Source: Clostridiales bacterium (lineage in GTDB: Bacteria > Bacillota > Clostridia > Oscillospirales > Oscillospiraceae). From it: 56,162 nucleotides of DNA. Location of the stretch: contig SFLD01000035.1 in NCBI GenBank assembly GCA_004553545.1, positions 1-56,162 of the forward strand. The letters run 5' to 3'. Within the stretch, counting starts at the first letter, position 1. Every line of letters starts with the position of its first letter. This document shows positions 1 through 6,732 of the stretch, one piece after another. The notes beneath the pieces are model-generated. The model saw only the letters and a program-made list of their open reading frames with translations, had not been told where the DNA came from and searched no databases. Made by a program: the position numbers and the translations under genes.

Positions 1-324
1 CATGACTCCGGCGTGCCTATGATGTGCTGCGGCCAGAAAATGGAGGCTCTGGAGCCCAACACTGTGGAGGCCAGCGGTGAAAAGCATCTGCCTGTGGTCA
101 CGGTGGAAGACGGTGCTATCAACGTCAATGTAGGTTCCGTGAACCATCCCATGGCTCCCGAACACTTCATTGAGTGGGTCTATGTTCAGACGGAGCGTGG
201 CGGTCAGCGCAAGACCCTGAAGCCCGGCGATGACCCCAATGTCACCTTCTCCCTGGGAGATGACAAGGCAGTGGCTGTTTACGCATACTGCAACCTCCAC
301 GGTCTGTGGATGACCGAAGTGTGA
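1..324 (+). CDS. Desulfoferrodoxin / superoxide reductase, 5' end cut by the window
   Basis: The open frame runs from base 1 (HDSGVPMMCCGQKM...) to the TGA at 322-324, so the start lies upstream of the window. The visible CC pair matches the last two cysteines of the N-terminal desulforedoxin domain. The rest is the superoxide reductase domain, whose Fe(His)4(Cys) site is recognisable from NHPMAPEHFIEWV and CNLHGLW. The family reduces superoxide to peroxide without making oxygen and is typical of anaerobes. A GTG at 13 is only an internal valine. The coding sequence is less GC-rich than most of the window. A strong terminator follows directly. Confidence 0.93.
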   Translation, partial: HDSGVPMMCCGQKMEALEPNTVEASGEKHLPVVTVEDGAINVNVGSVNHPMAPEHFIEWVYVQTERGGQRKTLKPGDDPNVTFSLGDDKAVAVYAYCNLHGLWMTEV

Positions 325-333
325 TCAGGTAAC

Positions 334-376
334 AAAAAGCCAAGCGGTGCAGCTACGCTGCACCGCTTGGCTTTTT
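334..376 (+). terminator. Rho-independent terminator after desulfoferrodoxin
   Basis: Arms 334-353 and 357-376 form a perfect 20-bp inverted repeat around a 3-nt loop. It has an A5 flank on the left and T5 on the right, so it can terminate transcription in both directions. It lies 10 bp after the desulfoferrodoxin stop. Confidence 0.92.
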
Positions 377-860
377 GCAATAACCCTCTGATGAATAACC
401 AACAACAGCCAGCAGGCTGGCTTCAGACACAGGATCTGGCTGCCGCCTCATTCAGCCCGGTGCTGGTTCGTATTTTACCAAGAAGCCGCTTGGTAAAGCA
501 ACTGTGTGATTTCAGTGCGATTTTTCATTGTTGCCTTTTTAATTGTTATATTTGTTTTGTTCATATATTTCCCCACCATCTGATGGAGTGGGGGTGGTGC
601 AGCGCAAGTTGCCTGAGTCGGAAAGAGGTACTTGACAATCGTTCCGGTTCAAGTTACTATCACGGCGACAAGGTTTGCTCTCGAGAAAAAGTCCCGGCTC
701 CGCCTGATTGGGCATGGCCGGGGCTTTGACCAATACGCTGACCAATATCAGAAAATCAGCGGGTGGACACAGTGGACAAGGCAGCGCTTTGTACCCGCAG
801 AAACCGGGGCAAAAAGTGCCGGAAAGCACCCAATAGCAGGGCTTTGACGTCCCGACGCAT
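377..860. other. AT-richer non-coding stretch, possible end of an integrated element
   Basis: No reading frame here has a ribosome site or recognisable protein features. The stretch is visibly less GC-rich than the rest of the window. It holds a terminator-like hairpin (AAAGTCCCGGC at 688-698 with GCCGGGGCTTT at 717-727). Just after it come short repeated words (ACCAATA twice near 729-747; GGGCTTTGAC at 720-730 and 839-848) that could be recombinase arm sites. It abuts a tRNA 3' fragment, so it may be the outer end of an integrated element lying to the left. That reading is inference. Confidence 0.35.
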
Positions 861-861
861 C

Positions 862-906
862 TTCACACGCATGAGGCCACTGGTTCGAGTCCAGTAGTCT
901 CCACCA
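862..906 (+). other. 3' fragment of tRNA-Val(CAC); probable attachment-site duplicate
   Basis: The 3' half of a tRNA is present. It has anticodon loop TTCACAC (anticodon CAC at 864-866), a T arm with 5-bp stems at 879-883 and 891-895 around TTCGAGT, acceptor strand AGTCTCC at 896-902, discriminator A and an encoded CCA at 904-906. The 5' half is absent: upstream bases do not pair with the anticodon stem, and no GGAGACT acceptor strand lies nearby. A displaced tRNA 3' end is the classic scar of a tyrosine-integrase element, here expected to extend to the left. Confidence 0.7.
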
Positions 907-907
907 T

Positions 908-938
908 GACCGCACTTCGTAAGAAGTGCGGTCTTTTT
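908..938 (+). terminator. Terminator after the tRNA fragment
   Basis: Arms GACCGCACTTC (908-918) and GAAGTGCGGTC (923-933) form an 11-bp perfect stem with a GTAA loop, followed by T5. It starts 2 bp after the encoded CCA, as expected for the original tRNA gene terminator. Confidence 0.85.
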
Positions 939-958
939 CGCATCCGGGCGGAAAGAGC

Positions 959-997
959 AAAAAGGGAGGCAGGGGCGTTGCCCCTGCCTCCCTTTTT
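959..997 (-). terminator. Bidirectional terminator at the end of the lipoprotein gene
   Basis: Arms GGGAGGCAGGGGC (964-976) and GCCCCTGCCTCCC (980-992) form a 13-bp perfect stem. An A5 tract at 959-963 serves the minus strand and T5 at 993-997 serves the plus strand. It lies just past the stop of the minus-strand lipoprotein gene at 1001. Confidence 0.85.
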
Positions 998-1000
998 CCT

Positions 1001-1729
1001 TCACTCCACAGAAATGCTGAAATAGTACTCTCCGCTGTAAGCGTCAAAGGCGTAGCGAAGACCGTGATAGCTATAGGGATCGTCCAGGAATTTCCCCGCC
1101 ACCTCCTTGGCACTGCTGACTTCCAGCGCGGGATCTACGGCCAGCGTCATGGCAAAAAGGACGCTGGCGATCTCCTGGGAATCCTGAGTGGTAAAGCCCG
1201 CCACGATCTTTGCGATCTTCCGGCTGTCCGGATCTGTGATGGAGCTGCCGGTCTTCGTGGTGAATAATGCGACGCAAAGCAGCTCTCCCTTGGCATTTGC
1301 TACCACGCAGCCCATGGAATCCTCCTCCGCGGACATGATCTTTGCACTGAAATCGCAGTCCGCGCCGTAGTGGTTCGTAAGCGTTCCGAAGAGATTGTCC
1401 AGCCGCTCCGCAAACTCCTCCGGCGACAGCAGCAGCGTTCCGTCCTGGCAGTAGCTGCTCAGCGCTTTCATGTCCACATCTACCTCTGCTCCACATACTG
1501 TGCAGTACTGCCGCAGCCAGATGACAGATGTCACATAGTCCGGTTCGTCCTGCTGCCATTCGCCGGGCGTGTGTCCCAGGGCCTCCCCCTGTGTCTCCCC
1601 GCATTTCGCGCAGGTCTTGGGCTCCGTGCAGGTGGCGTCCACCCACTCATGACGGCAGCTGCAGCCGCAGAGCCCCAGTATCAGCGTCAGGCACAGCAGT
1701 ACCGTCAGGATCCTTGCGTTCCCTCTCAT
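1001..1729 (-). CDS. Secreted lipoprotein with zinc-ribbon-like Cys segment
   Basis: This 242-aa protein starts at MRGNAR. That ATG is 6 nt after GAGGAGG, whereas an in-frame ATG 78 nt upstream has no ribosome site. Residues 7-20 are a hydrophobic signal segment ending in lipobox LCGC with Cys23 as the lipid anchor. Next comes a CxxC-rich stretch (HEWVDATCTEPKTCAKCGE and YCTVCGA), common in clostridial surface lipoproteins and possibly metal-binding. The remaining ~170 residues match no family I recognise. It is divergently transcribed from the XRE gene at 1846 and has a near-consensus promoter that overlaps a likely operator. Function unknown. Confidence 0.85.
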   Translation of the reverse strand: MRGNARILTVLLCLTLILGLCGCSCRHEWVDATCTEPKTCAKCGETQGEALGHTPGEWQQDEPDYVTSVIWLRQYCTVCGAEVDVDMKALSSYCQDGTLLLSPEEFAERLDNLFGTLTNHYGADCDFSAKIMSAEEDSMGCVVANAKGELLCVALFTTKTGSSITDPDSRKIAKIVAGFTTQDSQEIASVLFAMTLAVDPALEVSSAKEVAGKFLDDPYSYHGLRYAFDAYSGEYYFSISVE

Positions 1730-1766
1730 AGTATCCTCCTCTTTCATTTTCTTGGGACCTATCTCC

Positions 1767-1795
1767 ATTATAGTCTTTATTACGACTATAGTCAA
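1767..1795 (-). promoter_or_regulatory. Sigma-A promoter of the lipoprotein gene with overlapping operator
   Basis: On the minus strand, TTGACT (1790-1795) and TATAAT (1767-1772) are separated by 17 bp. An inverted repeat TATAGTC (1770-1776) / GACTATA (1784-1790) occupies the spacer and both box edges. A protein bound there would block RNA polymerase. The divergent XRE protein is the obvious candidate binder. Confidence 0.75.
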
Positions 1796-1810
1796 TATCG
1801 CAATCACATC

Positions 1811-1834
1811 CTAAGATGAAAGCAAGCATCTTAG
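1811..1834 (+). promoter_or_regulatory. Perfect 8-bp inverted repeat in the XRE leader
   Basis: CTAAGATG (1811-1818) and CATCTTAG (1827-1834) are exact inverted copies around 8 nt. They abut the GGGAGGG ribosome site of the XRE gene. It could be a DNA operator for autoregulation or an RNA hairpin in front of the ribosome site. The sequence does not decide between these. Confidence 0.5.
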
Positions 1835-1845
1835 GGAGGGACCGC

Positions 1846-2064
1846 ATGATCTCATATGCCGCCTTTTGGGAGACGCTGCGGCGCTCCCATGAATCCACCT
1901 ATTCCCTTATCCGGAACCACCATATCTCCAGCTCTACCATTGATAAACTCCGGAAGAATAAGCCTGTGAACACCACCACCATCAACGACCTCTGCCGCAT
2001 CCTGGGATGCGACGTGGATGGCGTGATGCACTATATTCCCTCTGAGGAGGACCAGCCCCTTTGA
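1846..2064 (+). CDS. Small XRE/Cro-type helix-turn-helix regulator
   Basis: The 72-aa protein is essentially one HTH domain (MISYAAFWETL ... STIDKLRKNKPVNTTTINDLC), resembling the HTH_26 subgroup of Cro/C1 regulators. The start at 1846 sits behind GGGAGGG at 1834-1840. An ATG 30 nt upstream lies inside the leader hairpin and lacks a ribosome site. It has no sensor domain. The gene is divergent from the lipoprotein gene and shares a regulatory gap with two inverted repeats, so it probably represses itself and/or that gene. Confidence 0.85.
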   Translation: MISYAAFWETLRRSHESTYSLIRNHHISSSTIDKLRKNKPVNTTTINDLCRILGCDVDGVMHYIPSEEDQPL

Positions 2065-2069
2065 TTATT

Positions 2070-2098
2070 CCCCCTTCCTCTTGGAAGGGGGACCTTTC
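2070..2098 (+). terminator. Probable terminator after the XRE gene
   Basis: CCCCCTTCC (2070-2078) and GGAAGGGGG (2083-2091) form a 9-bp stem with a TCTT loop. The tail ACCTTTCT is only moderately T-rich, so this is a weak terminator call. Confidence 0.5.
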
Positions 2099-2216
2099 TA
2101 TTCCGCCCCGTTCCCTGTCAAAAATGGCCCCTCCCCCGCTTCGTCGCTCCCCGTTGCTTGCGGAAGGGGCCGCCGGGGGAGTATCATGGAGCCATCTGAA
2201 AGGGAATGATGACAGC

Positions 2217-3077
2217 ATGCTCAGCGAAAATATCCGGCGCTTCCGAAAGGCCAGGCCTTTCCGCCAGGAGGAGCTGGCGGAGCGGGTGCATGTGGTGCGG
2301 CAGACGGTCTCCAAGTGGGAGAACGGCCTCTCCGTCCCGGACGCGGAGCAGCTCCGGGACCTGGCGGCGGTCCTGGGGGTGTCGGTCTCCGCCCTGCTGG
2401 ACCTGACGCCGGAGGACAGCGAAGCGGACCTGGCCGGGGAGCTGGCCCGCCGCAATGAGAAGCTGGCGGAGCTGCAGCGGCGGGAAGCCCTCCGCCGCCG
2501 GGTCAGCGGGAAGCGCAGCGCCATCCTGGCCTGGTCTCTCGCAGCCCTGCTCTGCGCCCTGCTGGCGCCCGATGGCCTCCCGGCGGCGGTCCTCGTGAGC
2601 GGCTGCCTGGTGGCGGCGGTGCTGGTCCTCTGGCGAAACCTGCCCCTCCTCACGGGGACGGACCAGGAAAGCGACCTGGCTCCCCTGCGCCTGACCACCG
2701 TTTTCAGCGCCGTGTTCCTGGTCCTGGGCCTGGGGGTCTCCGCCCTGCTGGGGCTGGGCATCCTCACCCTCTCCCAGCGGCAGGAGGAGCTTCTGGCCGC
2801 GGCGCTGGTGGCCTGCCTGATGGTCTTCGCCGGCCTCATTTCCCCCAAGCTGCCCTTCAACCGCCACACGGGCCTCCGCCTGCCCTGGACGGTGGCGGAC
2901 GAGAGGGCCTGGCGGGCGGCTCACGAGACCCTGGGGGTCCTCTCCCTCCCGGCGGCGCTGCTGTATCTCGCCTGCGTCCTGGCCTTTCCGGACGGGGAGA
3001 CCGTCACCCTCTGCGCCGTGGCGCTGTGGCTGGGCATCCCCGCCCTGCGCTCCTACCGGGTCTTCCGGGGAACGTAA
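2217..3077 (+). CDS. XRE HTH regulator fused to an SdpI-like membrane domain
   Basis: This 286-aa protein starts at MLSENIRRFRKARPF, preceded by GAAAGGGA. Residues 1-66 are a Cro/C1 HTH of the type followed by TVSKWENGLSVPD. A charged linker (about 70-105) leads to about six hydrophobic segments. The C-terminal half carries the SdpI hallmark around GLRLPWTVADERAWRAAHE. SdpI in Bacillus is a membrane immunity and signalling protein for the SdpC toxin. Here sensor/immunity and DNA-binding parts are on one chain, so a membrane-tethered regulator is a fair inference. A related architecture, HTH then membrane segments, recurs at 11336. Confidence 0.82.
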   Translation: MLSENIRRFRKARPFRQEELAERVHVVRQTVSKWENGLSVPDAEQLRDLAAVLGVSVSALLDLTPEDSEADLAGELARRNEKLAELQRREALRRRVSGKRSAILAWSLAALLCALLAPDGLPAAVLVSGCLVAAVLVLWRNLPLLTGTDQESDLAPLRLTTVFSAVFLVLGLGVSALLGLGILTLSQRQEELLAAALVACLMVFAGLISPKLPFNRHTGLRLPWTVADERAWRAAHETLGVLSLPAALLYLACVLAFPDGETVTLCAVALWLGIPALRSYRVFRGT

Positions 3078-3166
3078 CGTTCATAAGCTGTTTTCCATTT
3101 TTTCAGGAAGGTTTTAGCTTCCTGGGGTATCCTCTCCTCAACGAATCCAAAAAGGAGGGAACCCCG

Positions 3167-5068
3167 ATGAAGAAATTGCTCTCTATCCTCTGCGCGGCGG
3201 CGCTGACCCTGTCCCTGGCCGCCTGCGGCAGCAGCACCGAAAACTACGCCGGCCAGACCCTCACGGGCCAGGTGACGGCCATCGACGGCAGCGCCGTGAC
3301 GCTCCAGCCGGGTGAGCTGACGGAGGACACCAACACCCCGCCGGATCTGCCTTCCGGCGGCTCCGACGCCCAGACCCCGCCGGACGGCGGCTCCGATGCC
3401 AACACCCCGCCCGAAAAACCCGACGATGCCTCCGGCTCCGACACCCAGGCGCCTCCGGACAGCGGCTCCGCCCCCAGCGGCCAGGCCCCCGACGGCGGCT
3501 CCGGCACCAACACCCCGCCGGAAAAGCCCGAGGGCAGCTCCGACAGCGGTACCGCCAACGGCCAGCCCCCCGCGAAGCCCGATGACGCCTCCGGCGACGC
3601 CAACGGCACGCCCCCTGATATGCCCTCCGGCGACGCCCCCAGCGGCGGCCCCGGCGGCAGCGGCTTTACCGCAGGAGACGAGACCGTGACCCTGGACTTC
3701 TCCGCCGCTGAGATCACGGAAAACGGCGAGACCGTGGCCCTCTCCGACCTCTCTGAGGGCGATGTCGTCACCGTCACCGTGGGCAGCGGCACCGCCGTCA
3801 CCACGGCGGAGATCGTGAGCATCGGCGGCGGCCAGGGCGGCCCCGGCGGCGGCTTCGGCGGCAGCGGCGAGGTCACCCAGGGCGACAGCGCCAACACCAT
3901 TTCGGAGGACGGCACCTATTCCGGCACCGCCTACACCTCCACCGGCGACGACGAGAACGCTCTCCGGGTGGACGGCGCCGCCGTCACGCTGGATGGCATC
4001 ACCGTGGATAAGTCCGCCGGCGCCACCTCCAACACCGAGAACGGCGACTTCTACGGCGTCAACGCCGCGCTTCTCGCCACCAACGGGGCCACCGTCACCA
4101 TCAAAAACGCCACCGTCACCTCCTCCGCCCAGAACGGCAACGGCGTCTTCAGCTACGGCAGCGGCACCACGGTGAACATCTCCGACTCCACCATCACCAC
4201 CACGGCGGACAACTCCGGCGGCATCCAGACCACCGGCGGCGGTACCACCAACGCCAGCGACCTGACCGTGGAGACCTCCGGCAACTCCAGCGCCGCCATC
4301 CGCTCCGACCGGGGCGGCGGCACCGTCAACGTGGACGGCGGGACCTATACCTCCAATGGCTACAACTCCCCGGCGGTCTACTCCACCGCGGACATCACCG
4401 TGAAGAACGCCGCTTTGACCGCCAACCACTCCGAGGCCCTGGTCATTGAGGGCAAGAACTCCATCACCCTGGAGAACTGCACCGTCACCGGCAATATGAG
4501 CGACACCCAGGGCGCCAGCTCCGACGAGAACGTCCACGCTGTCATGATCTACCAGTCCATGAGCGGCGACGCCGACGTGGGCACCTCCATCTTCTCCATG
4601 ACCGGCGGCAGCCTCACCGGCAGGAACGGCGACCTCTTCTATGTTACCAACACCCACTGCGTCCTGACCCTCTCCGGCGTCACCCTCCGCAATGAGGACG
4701 CCGACGCCTACCTCCTGCGCATCGTCGGCAACAGCGCCAGCCACGGCTGGGGCGCCGCCGGAGCCAACGGCGCCCAGGTGGAGTTTACCGCCGACGCCCA
4801 GACCCTGGAGGGCGACATCGTGGTGGATACCATCTCTACTCTGGATCTGACCCTGAAGAACGGCAGCAGCTTCACCGGCACGGTGAACATCATGGAGAAC
4901 GCCGAGGGCGGCACCGCCGTCAGCGACAACGCCGTGGTCACCATTGAGAGCGGCTGCACCTGGACCCTCACCGGCGACTGCGTCATCACCAGTCTTGTAA
5001 ACAACGGCACCATTGACTTCAACGGCTACACCATCACCCTGGCCGACGGCACCGTCCTGCAGGGGTAA
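3167..5068 (+). CDS. Surface lipoprotein with Pro/Gly/Ser repeats and a beta-helix domain
   Basis: The 633-aa protein starts at MKKLLSILCAAALTLSLAAC after AAAGGAGGG. Its signal peptide ends in lipobox LAAC (Cys20). A low-complexity acidic region follows (about 50-170) with repeated units such as TPPEKPDD, TPPDGGSDA and PPDSGSAPSG, which resembles a wall-spanning stalk. After a short beta-rich part and a Gly-rich hinge (GGGQGGPGGGFGG), the C-terminal ~370 residues are tandem short beta-strand repeats (NGATVTIKNATVTSS and similar). This is typical of right-handed parallel beta-helices found in adhesins and polysaccharide-acting proteins. No catalytic motif was recognised. It likely sits on the cell surface and binds glycans or host ligands, which is inference. 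Confidence 0.8.
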   Translation: MKKLLSILCAAALTLSLAACGSSTENYAGQTLTGQVTAIDGSAVTLQPGELTEDTNTPPDLPSGGSDAQTPPDGGSDANTPPEKPDDASGSDTQAPPDSGSAPSGQAPDGGSGTNTPPEKPEGSSDSGTANGQPPAKPDDASGDANGTPPDMPSGDAPSGGPGGSGFTAGDETVTLDFSAAEITENGETVALSDLSEGDVVTVTVGSGTAVTTAEIVSIGGGQGGPGGGFGGSGEVTQGDSANTISEDGTYSGTAYTSTGDDENALRVDGAAVTLDGITVDKSAGATSNTENGDFYGVNAALLATNGATVTIKNATVTSSAQNGNGVFSYGSGTTVNISDSTITTTADNSGGIQTTGGGTTNASDLTVETSGNSSAAIRSDRGGGTVNVDGGTYTSNGYNSPAVYSTADITVKNAALTANHSEALVIEGKNSITLENCTVTGNMSDTQGASSDENVHAVMIYQSMSGDADVGTSIFSMTGGSLTGRNGDLFYVTNTHCVLTLSGVTLRNEDADAYLLRIVGNSASHGWGAAGANGAQVEFTADAQTLEGDIVVDTISTLDLTLKNGSSFTGTVNIMENAEGGTAVSDNAVVTIESGCTWTLTGDCVITSLVNNGTIDFNGYTITLADGTVLQG

Positions 5069-5072
5069 AAAA

Positions 5073-5103
5073 GAAGGAGGCGGCCCATCGGGCCGCCTCC
5101 TTC
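5073..5103 (+). terminator. Terminator after the beta-helix lipoprotein
   Basis: GAAGGAGGCGGCCC (5073-5086) and GGGCCGCCTCCTTC (5090-5103) form a 14-bp stem with a 3-nt loop, 4 bp after the stop codon. It lacks a clear T tail on the plus strand. The preceding A6 would provide one on the minus strand. Confidence 0.75.
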
Positions 5104-5214
5104 GCCGCGTGCTCACCAAAGGGAGGAGGGAAACCGGCCCCGGCGCCACCGGGGACCGCCAACGTTGCGTCCGTAGGGGCCGACGACCTCGGCGGCCCGT
5201 CCCCTGTCTCCGCA

Positions 5215-5317
5215 GGGGCCGATGCCCATGACTGACGCCTCAAATTTCGGCACGAAATTTGGTCGGCGGAAGCCATGCCTTAGGTACATCGGCCCGTTGC
5301 TGCACACTGCCAGCGTT
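5215..5317 (+). repeat. Dispersed repeat family C, copy 1
   Basis: About 100 bp closely matching 6205-6312, containing the palindrome AAATTTCGGCACGAAATTT followed by GGTCGGCGGAAGCCATGCC and TAGGTACATCGGCCCG. Partial or reversed relatives lie at 5341-5405 and 41430-41520. No coding signal was seen. Confidence 0.75.
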
Positions 5318-5340
5318 GCACCCGTAGGGCGGGGTGACCT

Positions 5341-5405
5341 TGACTGACGCCCCAAATTCCGTTTCGGAATTTGGCTGGCGGAAGCCACACCCTAGGCGCA
5401 CCCCG
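5341..5405 (+). repeat. Dispersed repeat family C, partial divergent copy
   Basis: GACTGACGCCCCAAATTCCG then TTTCGGAATTTGGCTGGCGG and AAGCCACACCCTAGGCGCAC follow the layout of the 5215 copy. The palindrome is altered to AAATTCCGTTTCGGAATTT, with matched changes in both arms. This suggests the paired structure is maintained. Confidence 0.6.
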
Positions 5406-5458
5406 CCGTGGTCAACTTCCCCGAACGGGGCGTGGTTGCAGGGCATCCCCTGCGGGGA

Positions 5459-5860
5459 TTCCACCCCCATTTTTTTTGCGGCGGCAAAAAGAAAACGGCG
5501 GTGGAGCTGTCAAAAGAAAAAACGCTGGTCGCTGCGCAGTTACGGGCGCGGGACGCGCCCTGCCGCGCAGCGGGACGCGGCTCTAAACTGTTCTGCTCAG
5601 TTAACGCAGCCCCTACGAGAGCACGGGCGGGGCCTTTATCAGACTTCCGAACCTTCTGCGCCGTGCTGCACTCTGAGGTCATCGGGCAAAAATCGAATTT
5701 GACCAGCTGCTCTTTCCGCGCTTTCCGCTTCGCTAAGCGCTGCCCGGGCAGTCGCGGGGCGGTCTCCCTTTTGGGATGGCCTTTGCGCCGATTCCCGCCC
5801 ATCCCTCGCGGCCGCTGGCGCGGACGCTTCGCTGCGCGCCGGCTGGCTTGGGTGGTTGAT
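5459..5860 (+). repeat. Dispersed ~400-bp repeat family A, copy 1
   Basis: Non-coding block closely similar along its whole length to 15349-15750 and 51859-52263, all on the plus strand. It opens with a long imperfect inverted repeat (CCACCCCCATTTT ... AAAACGGCGGTGG). It then carries TCAAAAGAAAAAACGC, GTCGCTGCGCAGTTACGGGC, a GTGCTGCAC block, GCTTTCCGCTTCGCTAAGCG, and ends near GGTGGTTGAT. Reading frames are not kept in register between copies, so the nucleotide sequence rather than a protein is conserved. Confidence 0.8.
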
Positions 5861-5905
5861 TAGGTTTTCCGTAGGGGCCGACGACCTCGGCGGCCCGTCC
5901 CCCGT

Positions 5906-6183
5906 CCATCGTAAAAAGGACGGATTTCCACGTCGCTCCGCTCCTCGGAATGAGAGGAAACCATTGTCATTGCGAGGAGGTCCGCAGGGCCGACGCGGCA
6001 ATCCGCATCCCCCGTCCCCAAGGCTCCCTTGTGCAAAGGGAGCTGTCACGGCCAAAGGCCGTGACTAAGGGATTGCCCGAGGCTGATGGCCCCTTTGGGG
6101 ATGATTTCTACTCCGATTTCTACCCATCCCTTGCGACCGCGTCGCAAACGCTCCGCTGTGCGCCGCTGGCCCGGGTGGTTGCT
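5906..6183 (+). repeat. Dispersed ~280-bp repeat family F, copy 1
   Basis: Matches 15804-16080. It contains CGTCGCTCCGCTCCTCGGAA, TGTCATTGCGAGGAGG, GCGGCAATCCGCATC, then a hairpin-rich AAGGCTCCCTTGTGCAAAGG element and CGCCGCTGGCCCGGGTGGTT. Its translation gives the familiar spurious 'FRGAERRGNP' peptides seen in intergenic repeats of many bacteria. In both places it lies 45-55 bp downstream of a family A copy. Confidence 0.75.
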
Positions 6184-6204
6184 GAAACTTCCCCTTCTCC
6201 CCGT

Positions 6205-6312
6205 AGGGGCCGATGCCCATGACTGACGCCCCAAATTTCGGCACGAAATTTGGTCGGCGGAAGCCATGCCTTAGGTACATCGGCCCGCTGCTGTGCACTG
6301 CCAGCGTTGCTT
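6205..6312 (+). repeat. Dispersed repeat family C, copy 2
   Basis: Near-identical to 5215-5317 through the AAATTTCGGCACGAAATTT palindrome, GGAAGCCATGCCTTAGG and CACTGCCAGCGTTGC. It lies between a family F copy and a family B copy in the same intergenic mosaic. Confidence 0.75.
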
Positions 6313-6344
6313 CCGTAGCCCTTACCCCGCCGTCCTGGACGCGC

Positions 6345-6590
6345 CGGCCTGCTCCGCCTCCGGTAGGGGGCGGGCTCCGTCCCGCCCCGTTGGCGAGGTC
6401 CGTTTCTGCACCGATTCCCGTTGGTTCCGGAACGCTCCCCGCCTCGCGTAGGGGCGGACCTATGTGTCCGCCCGTGGGCGGGGCCCGCGAGGGACCGTTT
6501 CCGGGCCGACACATCGGTCGGCCCCTACATACCCCACGACCCCGAAAAACCGGGCGGGGACGGAGCCCCGCCCCTACACGGCACACAGCG
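6345..6590 (+). repeat. Dispersed palindromic repeat family B, copy 1
   Basis: A string of GC-rich palindromic modules, each opening with GTAGGGG: GGGGGCGGGCTCCGTCCCGC, GGGGCGGACCTATGTGTCCG, a GGGCCGACACATCGGTCGGC unit and GGGCGGGGACGGAGCCCCGC. A similar string occurs at 52425-52680, and reverse-complement copies lie at 24010-24262 and 41150-41425. No coding potential was seen. REP-like. Confidence 0.75.
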
Positions 6591-6627
6591 CAGAGTACGG
6601 CCTCCGCCATGCGGAAGGGGAAAATAC

Positions 6628-6665
6628 GCGCCAAGGGCGGCCTGATGGCCGCCCTTGGCGCTTTT
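6628..6665 (-). terminator. Strong hairpin downstream of the CofE-like gene
   Basis: GCGCCAAGGGCGGCC (6628-6642) and GGCCGCCCTTGGCGC (6647-6661) form a perfect 15-bp stem with a TGAT loop. T4 follows on the plus strand and TATTTT on the minus strand. It lies 68 bp past the minus-strand stop at 6733 and is its best terminator candidate. Confidence 0.6.
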
Positions 6666-6732
6666 CGGAAGGAGTTTGAATGGAAGACGCCGGGGAAGGA
6701 GTCCGGCGGTCTTGACAGGAAGGAAAATCGGC

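Noticed and set aside
367..1267. Several overlapping frames of 70-121 aa around the tRNA fragment
   Set aside because: No ribosome sites. The minus-strand frames give the well-known spurious 'LDSNQWPHACE' type peptides that arise from reading through tRNA 3' ends.
5334..5863. Frames of 71-151 aa in family A repeats (also at 15344 and 51794-52332)
   Set aside because: Similar peptides appear, but the frame shifts between copies and starts lack ribosome sites. Conservation is at the nucleotide level.
5104..6600. CRISPR array in the repeat-rich gaps
   Set aside because: Repeats are long, palindromic and irregularly spaced, with no uniform 28-37 bp repeat/spacer pattern and no cas genes.
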